A stretch of 64,000 bases of DNA from a virus. Position 1 is the first letter of the stretch, and each line of letters starts with the position of its first letter. Made by a program: the position numbers and the translations under genes. The stretch covers positions 1 through 64,000 of IMG/VR virus record IMGVR_UViG_3300025870_000011; one strand, given 5' to 3'. The notes beneath the pieces were generated by a model, which saw only the letters and a program-made list of their open reading frames with translations, was not told where the DNA came from and searched no databases. Shown here piece after piece: positions 40,172-48,407 of this stretch.

Positions 40172-41755
40172 TTGCCACAAATCTTCAATCCGGGTCACAG
40201 GCCAAGTTCACCGCTATACCCCGATGATTTGGTATATTGTTCTGTTGATGATGTGGCAAACTTCCTTCAATTGCCATTACCTGATCCCGTAGCGTTATCA
40301 GGAAATAGTAGCATCGTTTCAACAGATTTAAAGTTGCCAATAACAGGTGCAAATTATCGTCGTTGGAAAATTGAGGCAGGAACCTCGATCACCGTTTATG
40401 ATGATGCAGATTCTCTTGGCAAGACTTATACTGTGAACAGCGTTGAAAGTGCAGGTGGAGGCAACATAAATGTCATCGTAACAAAGAAAGGTGCAGAAGC
40501 ATTCACTACTGCCAATAGCGCACAGATCCAAATCAATTCGGCTTTAACCAATAGCACAGAACGAGGTTTGACTAAATCACAGGTTGAAACGCTCATTCGT
40601 GAAAAACAAGATTACATTGATACAGTATGTCGAATGGCATGGCGACCTCATTTAGTGTCGGATGAATACCAAAATTTCACTACGTTCAAACCATATCGAA
40701 GAAGATACTATACTGATTATGTCGGTGCTGTTTATTTGAGAAACAGATCGATACAACGTATTCTTCGTTTAGGCGTTTGGCAAGGAGATAAATATAGAGA
40801 GTTGGGTTCATCTATCATAAAATTAACAGTAAAAGCAAGTGCTGTTGGTGCAAGTGATAAGATTTTCTTATGTCCTGGTGTCGCTCACACGGCCACTTTA
40901 CAACGTGGTAAAACTGCAACCACATGGGATGGAGATTTTGGCGATAAAACAACTGCACAAAACATTTCCAATCTAATCAATAAAGATGGTGCAACAAGTA
41001 GGGGAGATGTCCCAATTGGAACTCTACAAGAAAATAGCGTACAATTGAATGTTGATGATGAATTTTTGGCTACTGCAAACAGTGATGATGGAGATGGCGT
41101 TATTATGATTTCATCTATGCGATCAACGGAAGAAGGCCAAGATACAACCATAGCCGTTTCTAATCCTGATGCCTTCGCTTTTGATTTGATGCTAAATCCA
41201 TCAAGCACAATTACAAATGTTGCAGGTTCTAACTTCACTTTATCTACTGCAACTGATTTTACCTTGCGTGAGAGTTTAGTATTTTACACAACAGGAGGCA
41301 ACACATACATTGCTCGATGTTCTCGCAATGGAAATGTATTCACAGTTACGGATGATACCTTGACTACTAACTTTGTTGCGAATTTAGCAGAAGGCATTGA
41401 AATCAAACAATTCCGTTTGAAAACTGATGTTATTGATGAAGCACGTCAAAAAGATTGGTGGTCAATGGAAGATAATGGGGCGATCATGTTCAATAATCAA
41501 TACCCTTTCTATGAAAATCATTCTCTGAAAGTGTCTTACATATTTGGGGAACGTTATTTAGACAAGGTTATCAAAGAGGCTTGTATTAAACTGGTTTGTA
41601 TGGATATTTACCTTACTGATGATTACACGGTTTTGTTTCCAGAAGGAACGAGTAACATCGATCTAAACGCTAAAATTCAGAAACTGGATGAAGAAGTCAA
41701 GCGTATGTTGATCCCATATCAAGAATCAATTATAGTTGCGGGAATGGGTGGTTAA
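40172..41755 (+). CDS. Head-tail adaptor (connector) with inserted beta domain
   Basis: A 527-residue protein from TTG 40172, seven bases after GAGGGGGA. LVYCSVDDVANFLQLPLPD near residue 20 and, at the C-terminus, IKEACIKLVCMDIYLTDDYT with LDEEVKRMLIPYQE form the helical bundle typical of gp6-like adaptors that sit below the portal. The intervening 400 residues are beta-rich (probably Ig-like) and make it far longer than the usual 100-170 residues. The assignment rests on position and the terminal helices. Confidence 0.6.
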   Translation: MPQIFNPGHRPSSPLYPDDLVYCSVDDVANFLQLPLPDPVALSGNSSIVSTDLKLPITGANYRRWKIEAGTSITVYDDADSLGKTYTVNSVESAGGGNINVIVTKKGAEAFTTANSAQIQINSALTNSTERGLTKSQVETLIREKQDYIDTVCRMAWRPHLVSDEYQNFTTFKPYRRRYYTDYVGAVYLRNRSIQRILRLGVWQGDKYRELGSSIIKLTVKASAVGASDKIFLCPGVAHTATLQRGKTATTWDGDFGDKTTAQNISNLINKDGATSRGDVPIGTLQENSVQLNVDDEFLATANSDDGDGVIMISSMRSTEEGQDTTIAVSNPDAFAFDLMLNPSSTITNVAGSNFTLSTATDFTLRESLVFYTTGGNTYIARCSRNGNVFTVTDDTLTTNFVANLAEGIEIKQFRLKTDVIDEARQKDWWSMEDNGAIMFNNQYPFYENHSLKVSYIFGERYLDKVIKEACIKLVCMDIYLTDDYTVLFPEGTSNIDLNAKIQKLDEEVKRMLIPYQESIIVAGMGG

Positions 41756-42025
41756 ATGCTATTTATCTTTATGCAAATGTATTTGGAAGAACTTCAAAAA
41801 TCTTTCAAAGACATAGCCAACTCAACTGAGGCCGCTATTACTGGAGAGGCCGATTATCGCAAACAAAACAAACAACGTGAGATCGCAATGGCTGAGGCAG
41901 ATGGTATTGAAATGAGTGATGAAGATATTGAAAACAATGTGGCTATATTGTCTGAATCAAGCCCTCATAAAATGAAAGTAGAACGGGATTTTCAGCGAAT
42001 GTTAAAGGTGATGCAAAATGGCTAA
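41756..42025 (+). CDS. Small helical protein, possible neck component
   Basis: An 89-residue protein starting right after the adaptor stop, with GGTGG upstream. It is almost entirely helical and charged (LEELQKSFKDIANSTEAAIT). It overlaps the next gene by eight bases. The exact role is unknown. Confidence 0.6.
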   Translation: MLFIFMQMYLEELQKSFKDIANSTEAAITGEADYRKQNKQREIAMAEADGIEMSDEDIENNVAILSESSPHKMKVERDFQRMLKVMQNG

Positions 42026-42455
42026 AGATGCTTTGCTTGCTATTCGTGATTTGTTAGATTCCGATTGGAATGTTTCGCCTAAGCCATCCATTGAGGATAT
42101 TACGGTTTTAGATCGGGGCGAAGGTAAGAGAACTCGTTTACAAGATCATGATGTGATTCGTTTGTTTGAAACGGCTCATAATGAAGCACAGCCTGAGTTG
42201 TTATTCGATTTTGTAAATATAAATGTCAATCTAACAATCGACATAAGGACTGTAAAAGGACGTGAAAGATTAGCAAAATTAAGAGATGAGGTACGGCGAA
42301 TACTTCATAAGCATAGAAAAGGCAGTAATAATGACTTTGATAGGGTTATCTTCAAGACGAGAACCGATTTGTCTGATCGTAGTAAGAGGTTCTTTAGATA
42401 CACTATGCAAGCAGAAGTAGTCATCTTTGCAGATCCGTTAGAAACAATAATATGA
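42018..42455 (+). CDS. Probable tail completion / neck protein
   Basis: A 145-residue protein with GGTGATG upstream. ALLAIRDLLDSDWNVSPKPS near the start, the strand-rich middle (VNINVNLTIDIRTVKGRERL) and ending resemble head-tail joining or tail terminator proteins of siphoviruses, which occupy exactly this position before the tail tube gene. Confidence 0.6.
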   Translation: MAKDALLAIRDLLDSDWNVSPKPSIEDITVLDRGEGKRTRLQDHDVIRLFETAHNEAQPELLFDFVNINVNLTIDIRTVKGRERLAKLRDEVRRILHKHRKGSNNDFDRVIFKTRTDLSDRSKRFFRYTMQAEVVIFADPLETII

Positions 42456-42465
42456 GGAATGAAAG

Positions 42466-44649
42466 ATGGTTGGAACAATTTTCAAGGGTGACGTAGCCGA
42501 AGTGTCTTGGGGCAAAGAAACAGGATTGATGGTTACTGGAACAGGATCAGCGACTGGATTTACACATACCTCAACATCTGATGGTTCGAGCGTCATTACG
42601 GTTGGAACTGCAACATATTGGCATACTGGATCGGGAACTGTTGTAGAAATACCAGATAACGCTCTTGTAGGCTGTATTGTTCGTATTACAGGCGGATCAA
42701 ACTTTAGTTCTGATGATTACGCATCTACACGCCGAGCATATTACATTACTGCTAATGATACTACTACTGGAACAATTACAGTTCAACCTGCATTAGTTAC
42801 TGGAACGACAGTACATGGCGCAGCAGACGATTTGATTATTTTAGATTCATTACGATCTCCAACCTTTGAATCAGCCATGACTGATGCAGCACAACAGGTC
42901 AAGACCGATCAGTTCTTTGGACTTCTTGACAACTTCTCTCTCCCTGAGCCTGAGATTGATGTTCGCAAACAACACATTGTCGGCATGGGTCGTGATGTAA
43001 ACGTTCTCACAAGTGGTCGTGAAACCCTCGCTGGCGGTTCTTTCGCTCTCAATGCTCATACTCTCCGTTGGATGAGGTATGCGCTTGGAGGCCACGTAGC
43101 AAAGAGCAAAGGCGAGTTTGTCACACTTTCCGATAACTCAGGCGGCATTACAGGTGGAGAGCAACCGCTTAACATCGCCGCCGCAACTAAAGTCTATCAG
43201 GCACAACAATACGGGACAGCCGACACCGATACCCTTAGTGCTGTTTCATCAAGCACTTTGACAGGAACAAGCAGTTTGGTATCGGGGGATCATGTTCTTG
43301 TTGGAGCAAAGACCAACACTTCGACAGATGCAGCAAGTGTGATTACACTTCTCACCGACCCTCCCGCCGACACTCACGTATCGGTTGATGCTACAAATGG
43401 AGGCATATTCAAAACCCTAAGCGGCACAGGCGAAGTTTTGTTTGGATCATATACAGGCATTTCTACACTAAATCTAACAGGGGCGGCAGATATTGATACT
43501 GGCGCATTAGCAAGAGCAGTAGTAGCAGGGAATACCGTCTATCTCCTTGCCCCTCTTACTGCCGCCGTATCTCGGAGAGATGTTCGAGTAAAGGTTGGTG
43601 CAACAATACGGGCATTATTCACAGCAGGAGATTACATTCAAATCATTGACAAAGATACTCATTCAATACCAGGACAAGATGCAACTTTGCCGACAGTATT
43701 CAAAAATGAGATTCGTAGAGTTATTGCTGTTGATGGAGATTACGTGTATGTCGAAGAACCATTCTTTTTCGCTCACGCCATCGGTTCAGCAGGTGTTGAA
43801 AGACTTCAATATACAACTTCTGATTCAAGAGGTAGCCCAAACATTGGAGGAACAACCAAAGAACTTCAATTCGGCGTTGAACACACCTTGTTTGGAGATA
43901 CCGCTTTGCCTACTTTCATGATCGAGCAATCATTTAGACGAGATAATGCAACACCTGGAAGTGAACAATTGCTTCGTCTTTACAATGGCTGTAAAGTCAA
44001 TTCATTATCCTTTAGTGCAAATACTGAGGGTGAGATAAAGTTGCAGGTTGAATATGAAGGAGGCCGACATTACACCGATACAGCAAATGCCTTTACACCT
44101 CACCGAATGTTTGAGAATACTGCTAACACAGCAATCAACAGAAAGGCATCAGGTATTGCTATCAATGGTGAAAAGCCGTACCTCTTCCAAGATCTCAACT
44201 TTGAGGTTTTTGGACGACCAGTATTGCGAGCCACACAAGTTGAATTTGGAATTAGCAATTCAAACCAAGCACGTCATTTCATTAGAGGTTATAGCGGCAA
44301 CACGACAGACAACGATCAAGTTCAACTCGCAGGTGTTCAGATGCCACTTGACATCACAGAAGCACAACGAGAATACACTTTTTCGTTTAGTGCAATGATT
44401 GAAGATGACCAACTATGGGAACAAATAAGAACTCGAAAGCATCATCAAAACACAAATGACATTACTTTGACAATGAAGAAGCGTGGCAGCAATAGCACAC
44501 GTGAGAATGCAACTATCACAATTGAAGATTATACCATAGTAAAGGCGGATCATCAAATTCCTGATGATAAGGGTGCAGTTATTGTTCAAGTAGAATTGGC
44601 TGTTCGACATCTCAAAGTTGTCGAAAACTCACCATATTTCACGCTTTGA
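42466..44649 (+). CDS. Major tail tube protein with large insertion
   Basis: A 727-residue protein with a GAGGAATGAAAG ribosome site. Two conserved-looking halves, DNFSLPEPEIDVRKQHIVGM with GRETLAGGSFALNAHTLRWM near residue 185, and the C-terminal LQVEYEGGRHY with VEFGISNSNQARHFIRGYSG and AMIEDDQLWEQI, look like tube-forming beta-sandwich domains. The middle (residues 240-440) is probably a decorated Ig-like insertion. At 727 residues it is three times the usual length, so two fused tube domains are possible. It lies directly before the chaperone genes, as expected. Confidence 0.65.
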   Translation: MVGTIFKGDVAEVSWGKETGLMVTGTGSATGFTHTSTSDGSSVITVGTATYWHTGSGTVVEIPDNALVGCIVRITGGSNFSSDDYASTRRAYYITANDTTTGTITVQPALVTGTTVHGAADDLIILDSLRSPTFESAMTDAAQQVKTDQFFGLLDNFSLPEPEIDVRKQHIVGMGRDVNVLTSGRETLAGGSFALNAHTLRWMRYALGGHVAKSKGEFVTLSDNSGGITGGEQPLNIAAATKVYQAQQYGTADTDTLSAVSSSTLTGTSSLVSGDHVLVGAKTNTSTDAASVITLLTDPPADTHVSVDATNGGIFKTLSGTGEVLFGSYTGISTLNLTGAADIDTGALARAVVAGNTVYLLAPLTAAVSRRDVRVKVGATIRALFTAGDYIQIIDKDTHSIPGQDATLPTVFKNEIRRVIAVDGDYVYVEEPFFFAHAIGSAGVERLQYTTSDSRGSPNIGGTTKELQFGVEHTLFGDTALPTFMIEQSFRRDNATPGSEQLLRLYNGCKVNSLSFSANTEGEIKLQVEYEGGRHYTDTANAFTPHRMFENTANTAINRKASGIAINGEKPYLFQDLNFEVFGRPVLRATQVEFGISNSNQARHFIRGYSGNTTDNDQVQLAGVQMPLDITEAQREYTFSFSAMIEDDQLWEQIRTRKHHQNTNDITLTMKKRGSNSTRENATITIEDYTIVKADHQIPDDKGAVIVQVELAVRHLKVVENSPYFTL

Positions 44650-44688
44650 TTATGAGGCTTTAAGTTAAAAGAATACAACGGTGATACA

Positions 44689-45024
44689 ATGCGACTTACT
44701 GGAACGATAAATGTTGATGGAAAAAGAGTGTCTTTAGACTGGAAAATAAACGGAGTATCTGTGGTTGCAGGACCTGGATTATCTGCTGATGACGTAAAAG
44801 TTCACACTTATTTGCCCGATCTCAAAAATGCAACAGAGGATAACACCCCTCTCGCAGAAGTTACAACAAACCGTTGGGATGCTTTAACCGTAACAGAACT
44901 CCGTGTCGAATTACAAAATCGAAGTCTTACAGTAACAGGTAACAAAGCAGACCTAATTGCACGTTTGTTGGAACACGACAATGACGAAGATGATCTTGAA
45001 GGAGATGAAGAGGATGTCGAATAA
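44689..45024 (+). CDS. SAP-domain protein in tail module
   Basis: A 111-residue protein with a GGTGATAC ribosome site. A short beta domain (TINVDGKRVSLDWKINGVSV) precedes WDALTVTELRVELQNRSLTV and NKADLIARLLEHDN, the SAP DNA-binding motif (residues about 64-98), and a Glu/Asp tail. SAP domains often bind AT-rich DNA. It overlaps the next gene by 11 bases. Confidence 0.68.
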   Translation: MRLTGTINVDGKRVSLDWKINGVSVVAGPGLSADDVKVHTYLPDLKNATEDNTPLAEVTTNRWDALTVTELRVELQNRSLTVTGNKADLIARLLEHDNDEDDLEGDEEDVE

Positions 45025-45367
45025 TCCCTTTGTCCTAAGCAATACACCTCAAAGACATGAACTTCAAACACCAGTAGGTGAACTCGTTGTTTATGTAAAA
45101 CCACTTTCATGGGTGGCTCAACAAGAAGCAATGTCTAATTTTGTTTCATTTAAGACTGGTTCAGATGGGGAAGTTAGCCCCAACATTGATCTTGGCGGTT
45201 ATTGGAAATACGTTCTTATCAACTGCATTGTCAAAACGGAACCTGTTCTTTCTAAGAACGATCTTCTCAACCTCACTCCAGAAGCAGGAGATGCAATCAG
45301 AACAGTATTACCAGATCTGAATGACATCATCTCCAAGTTTGCGGGTGGTGTAAGCCCTTTGGGTTAA
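45014..45367 (+). CDS. Tail assembly chaperone, upstream (G-type) frame
   Basis: A 117-residue protein from ATG 45014; a longer in-frame start at 44957 would overlap the SAP gene. The position directly before the tape measure and the overlap with a second frame match the G/GT chaperones of long-tailed phages. The body is mixed alpha/beta (LVVYVKPLSWVAQQEAMSNF). Six bases before its TAA stop it contains the heptamer C-CCT-TTG, which would move a fraction of ribosomes into the following frame. Confidence 0.72.
   Translation: MSNNPFVLSNTPQRHELQTPVGELVVYVKPLSWVAQQEAMSNFVSFKTGSDGEVSPNIDLGGYWKYVLINCIVKTEPVLSKNDLLNLTPEAGDAIRTVLPDLNDIISKFAGGVSPLG
45355..45361 (+). promoter_or_regulatory. Candidate -1 ribosomal frameshift site
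   Basis: CCCTTTG fits X-XXY-YYZ in the reading frame (codons AGC CCT TTG GGT TAA). Slipping back one base pairs CCC and TTT, and translation continues as GLSYEDLVSFLDEDLDPSEK without a stop to 45735. The location in a chaperone just upstream of a tape measure is the classical place for programmed frameshifting. Confidence 0.7.
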
Positions 45368-45735
45368 GTTATGAGGACTTAGTGTCCTTCCTTGACGAAG
45401 ATTTAGATCCAAGCGAAAAACCCGATCTCAACATACAACAAGCAACTATATTGTCTTACCAGGCAATTACATTTTCACTTGGAACGCATTTTAACTGCCC
45501 CCCTCATTTTTGGGATAATTTGCCCTCTGATCGGGTTATGCTCGATTATATGATTATGAGAGCCGCCAATGAGAAGAAGGCGGAGATGATTGACCGTATG
45601 CAAAAAGACGCAGAAAGACAGATGAAGAATGGAAGAGGCAATAAGGGACAACCTATACGCACAACAAGCGATGGCGAAGCGTTAGATGATTTCTTTGAAC
45701 GTCATAATGCAAAATTAACGGGTGATGAATTATGA
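45361..45735 (+). CDS. Tail assembly chaperone, downstream (T-type) frame
   Basis: The extension of the chaperone in the -1 frame, open from 45325 and ending at 45735. It reads naturally across the shift point, and no ribosome site precedes the only internal alternative start (GTG 45382). FSLGTHFNCPPHFWDNLPSD resembles the tail of tape-measure chaperones and a helical, Lys-rich end follows. The fused product would be about 240 residues. It overlaps the tape measure by four bases. Confidence 0.68.
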   Translation, partial: GLSYEDLVSFLDEDLDPSEKPDLNIQQATILSYQAITFSLGTHFNCPPHFWDNLPSDRVMLDYMIMRAANEKKAEMIDRMQKDAERQMKNGRGNKGQPIRTTSDGEALDDFFERHNAKLTGDEL

Positions 45736-47159
45736 GCGATGAACTCAATAATTTTCTTACATCTCAAAGCAAACTCAATACTCTTGTAAAGGATCAAGGT
45801 AAATCGATCAACATTCTAAACATGAAATATAAGGTTCTGAATAAGGTTTTAGGACCATTTTACAGATTGTTTGTCGATGTATCAAGCAAAATAGAAACAA
45901 CAAAAGATGTTTTTGAAGAATTCACAGGCGCAACAGAAAAAGTAGGAGAGGCAACTGAGAAAACACTGGGTCCGTTAGGGAAACTTCTTGGATTTTTTAC
46001 AAAGATCAACACAATAATGATTTTTGTTTTGGGCGCATTTGCTCTGTTAGGCATAGGCATATTGTTGCTTTCTAAACACTTAGGAGGTGGTGAATCGGCT
46101 CTTGGGGCTTTCAACATGGTTATGGAGGCAGGTAAAGGATTAGTAGATGCATTTATTGGAGTCATCGGAACTATTGCAGGAGTCATTGCTGGATTGGATT
46201 TCTCAGCATTTGGAGGCGACTTTATGCCTGTTCTTGAAACTGTTTTTGCTGTTTTGGGCGGGATCTTGACATTATATATCACATTTATCACCACAGTATT
46301 GGAAGGTATTGGGCAGATTGTAGAACGCATGGGGAAAGAAGGTATGTTACAACGAGTTGTTGATGCCTTTGCTACATTCTTTGGACTTATTGGTATGGCA
46401 TTGGGCATCATTCTTGGGGCTTTCAAAGAAACTGGTTTAACAATGGATGATTTAATCTCAGGAATTGAAAATACAGTTCAGTATTTTGTTGATTTCTTAT
46501 TCAGTAGCGGGATATTAGATTTTGCAGTTCAAGTGATCGAGTATGTTGGTGTAATTTATGGAGTAATAGCAGTTGTAGCCGCAAGCATCATTGCACTTTT
46601 CATTAAAATTTGGGCGAAATTAGGACCTCATATCATTAAATTTGTTAAGGCTTTCTTTGATTTCTTAAACCCAATTATTCGCATAATTACAGGTATTTTA
46701 GGCGTTGTTATGAGATTGATAATGGGGTTAATTGGATGGCTCATGCCATACTTCCAAATGGCAATGGATGGGATTATGGTCATTCTTGATCCCGTTATTA
46801 CTGTTATAGAAGCCATCCTTGATGGTGCATCTGCTGTTCTTGACATCGGAGGCAGTATATTGGGAGGTGCTGCCAGTATGATGGGCTTTAGTGATGGTGG
46901 GGTGGCAAGCGGTCCGAAAAGTGGCTATCCAGTAGCACTACACGGAACAGAAGCCGTAGTCCCTCTTCCTGATGGCCGCACAATCCCAGTATCTATCAAA
47001 GGGGGAGCAGGAGGCGGATCATCAAACACGAACAACATCACAATCAATGTAAGTGGTGGAGGAAACGCTAAAGAGATCGCAAAAGCCGTCAGCGATGAAG
47101 TGACTAAGGTTATGCGAAATCGTTCAAGAGGCGGAAGTTTCACAAGAGGGGTGATCTGA
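45732..47159 (+). CDS. Tape measure protein
   Basis: A 475-residue protein after the chaperone pair. The N-terminal 90 residues are coiled-coil. The middle has many hydrophobic segments (INTIMIFVLGAFALLGIGIL; AGVIAGLDFSAFGGDFMPVL), the usual tape measure composition, and the C-terminus is Gly/Ser-rich with SGYPVALHGTEAVVPLPDGR, a common terminal motif of tape measure proteins. The modest length predicts a fairly short tail, if the rule of about 0.15 nm per residue holds (near 70 nm). Confidence 0.82.
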   Translation: MSDELNNFLTSQSKLNTLVKDQGKSINILNMKYKVLNKVLGPFYRLFVDVSSKIETTKDVFEEFTGATEKVGEATEKTLGPLGKLLGFFTKINTIMIFVLGAFALLGIGILLLSKHLGGGESALGAFNMVMEAGKGLVDAFIGVIGTIAGVIAGLDFSAFGGDFMPVLETVFAVLGGILTLYITFITTVLEGIGQIVERMGKEGMLQRVVDAFATFFGLIGMALGIILGAFKETGLTMDDLISGIENTVQYFVDFLFSSGILDFAVQVIEYVGVIYGVIAVVAASIIALFIKIWAKLGPHIIKFVKAFFDFLNPIIRIITGILGVVMRLIMGLIGWLMPYFQMAMDGIMVILDPVITVIEAILDGASAVLDIGGSILGGAASMMGFSDGGVASGPKSGYPVALHGTEAVVPLPDGRTIPVSIKGGAGGGSSNTNNITINVSGGGNAKEIAKAVSDEVTKVMRNRSRGGSFTRGVI

Positions 47160-48406
47160 TGCCAATGATACAACTGATCCGTAGAGATAGCACAATCATT
47201 GAACTCGAAGCAACCGATATAAATTTTTCAATTCAACGAACTGTTTTGGTTCATCCCATTCCTTTGATTGCTACACGTGCGGCTCTCGATCTTAATCAGC
47301 CTCAAGTTGGCATCACAATCAATGGCATCATTACTGATGATGAAGAAGCAACAGGTAGTGCTTCTGCTGAAATGGCTATTGATCTATCTTTGGCTTTTGG
47401 AAGTGCAGGGGCATCATCATGGTATGCATCACTAAACACTACATGGGCGGGTGTCAAAACAGAAATGGATGGCGTGACAATCATATTCAAAACGAAAGGA
47501 CAAATTGATGCCGATCTTGGAGAATCTATTGAATTACAATTAAAGAATGGATCTGGAGTGAATGTTGTTGCTACAAAAAGCATCATTTATGCAGATATTT
47601 CTTCGACTACAAATACCAGTGGGGTGTCAAGCGCAATCAAAACAGCGTTAGAAGCCGCCAATATCAAAGTTGATGCTGCAACAGTAGCCTTTACAACTGA
47701 GGCGACTGTATCTACAAAAGCAGGTCAAGCCGCATCAGTTTCTTATTTTAACCAAAATGGTTCAACAGGAAAATATGCCGATGAGATGTTAATTATCTCA
47801 AATAAAGCAACAGGCGTAACAGGAAATTCAAGCACGTCTGTAAAGAAAACAACTAATTCAATACAAGCAGCCTGGATTAAGCAATTTTTTGTTACCAACA
47901 TAACAGGTGGAGTGACTGGCGTAAAGATGACGCGCGGAGATAAATTACAGGATCTTATCAATTCTATTACAAATCCAAGTGCAGGAGGTGCTTTGATTAG
48001 CCCACAGGTTTTGACAGGATCCTTGATTGATTTACCTGATTCTATTGCTTCTTTTGATTCTGCACAATTTTTACAAATAGAGAATGCAAAAGCCGTTAAG
48101 AAATACATCATAGGTGTCAGAATACCATATGAGTCAATTGTTTCTTCGACAACAGGTAATCGAGAGTTGAGGCAATTCTTGATACCTGCGGGTCCAGGAA
48201 CAGATCATTCGGCTGAATCTAATACAGAACCTTTCGATCCTGTTGAAATAATTAACAATAAACCAGTAAGGCCAAATCCGTTTCTTCGTCAAGGCGTAGC
48301 CATACCTGCTGTTGTTCAAACATTTGATCCAAGTTATGAAGCGGGAGATTCAGTGTGGACTTATCAAATAACTCTTAACCCAGTTGAACAGTTGGTGGGA
48401 TTGTGA
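47159..48406 (+). CDS. Distal tail or tail-tip protein
   Basis: A 415-residue protein starting at ATG 47159, overlapping the tape measure stop by one base. The N-terminus MIQLIRRDSTIIELEATDIN and VGITINGIITDDEEATG, plus the C-terminal SVWTYQITLNPVEQLVGL, are typical of beta-rich distal tail proteins. The middle third is a Thr/Ser/Val-rich inserted beta domain. No catalytic motif is seen. The role is inferred from order. Confidence 0.65.
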   Translation: MPMIQLIRRDSTIIELEATDINFSIQRTVLVHPIPLIATRAALDLNQPQVGITINGIITDDEEATGSASAEMAIDLSLAFGSAGASSWYASLNTTWAGVKTEMDGVTIIFKTKGQIDADLGESIELQLKNGSGVNVVATKSIIYADISSTTNTSGVSSAIKTALEAANIKVDAATVAFTTEATVSTKAGQAASVSYFNQNGSTGKYADEMLIISNKATGVTGNSSTSVKKTTNSIQAAWIKQFFVTNITGGVTGVKMTRGDKLQDLINSITNPSAGGALISPQVLTGSLIDLPDSIASFDSAQFLQIENAKAVKKYIIGVRIPYESIVSSTTGNRELRQFLIPAGPGTDHSAESNTEPFDPVEIINNKPVRPNPFLRQGVAIPAVVQTFDPSYEAGDSVWTYQITLNPVEQLVGL

Positions 48407-48407
48407 A

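Noticed and set aside
45860-46426. 188-codon minus-strand open frame
   Set aside because: It lies wholly within the tape measure gene, has a composition of reversed hydrophobic codons, and has no ribosome site or coupling.
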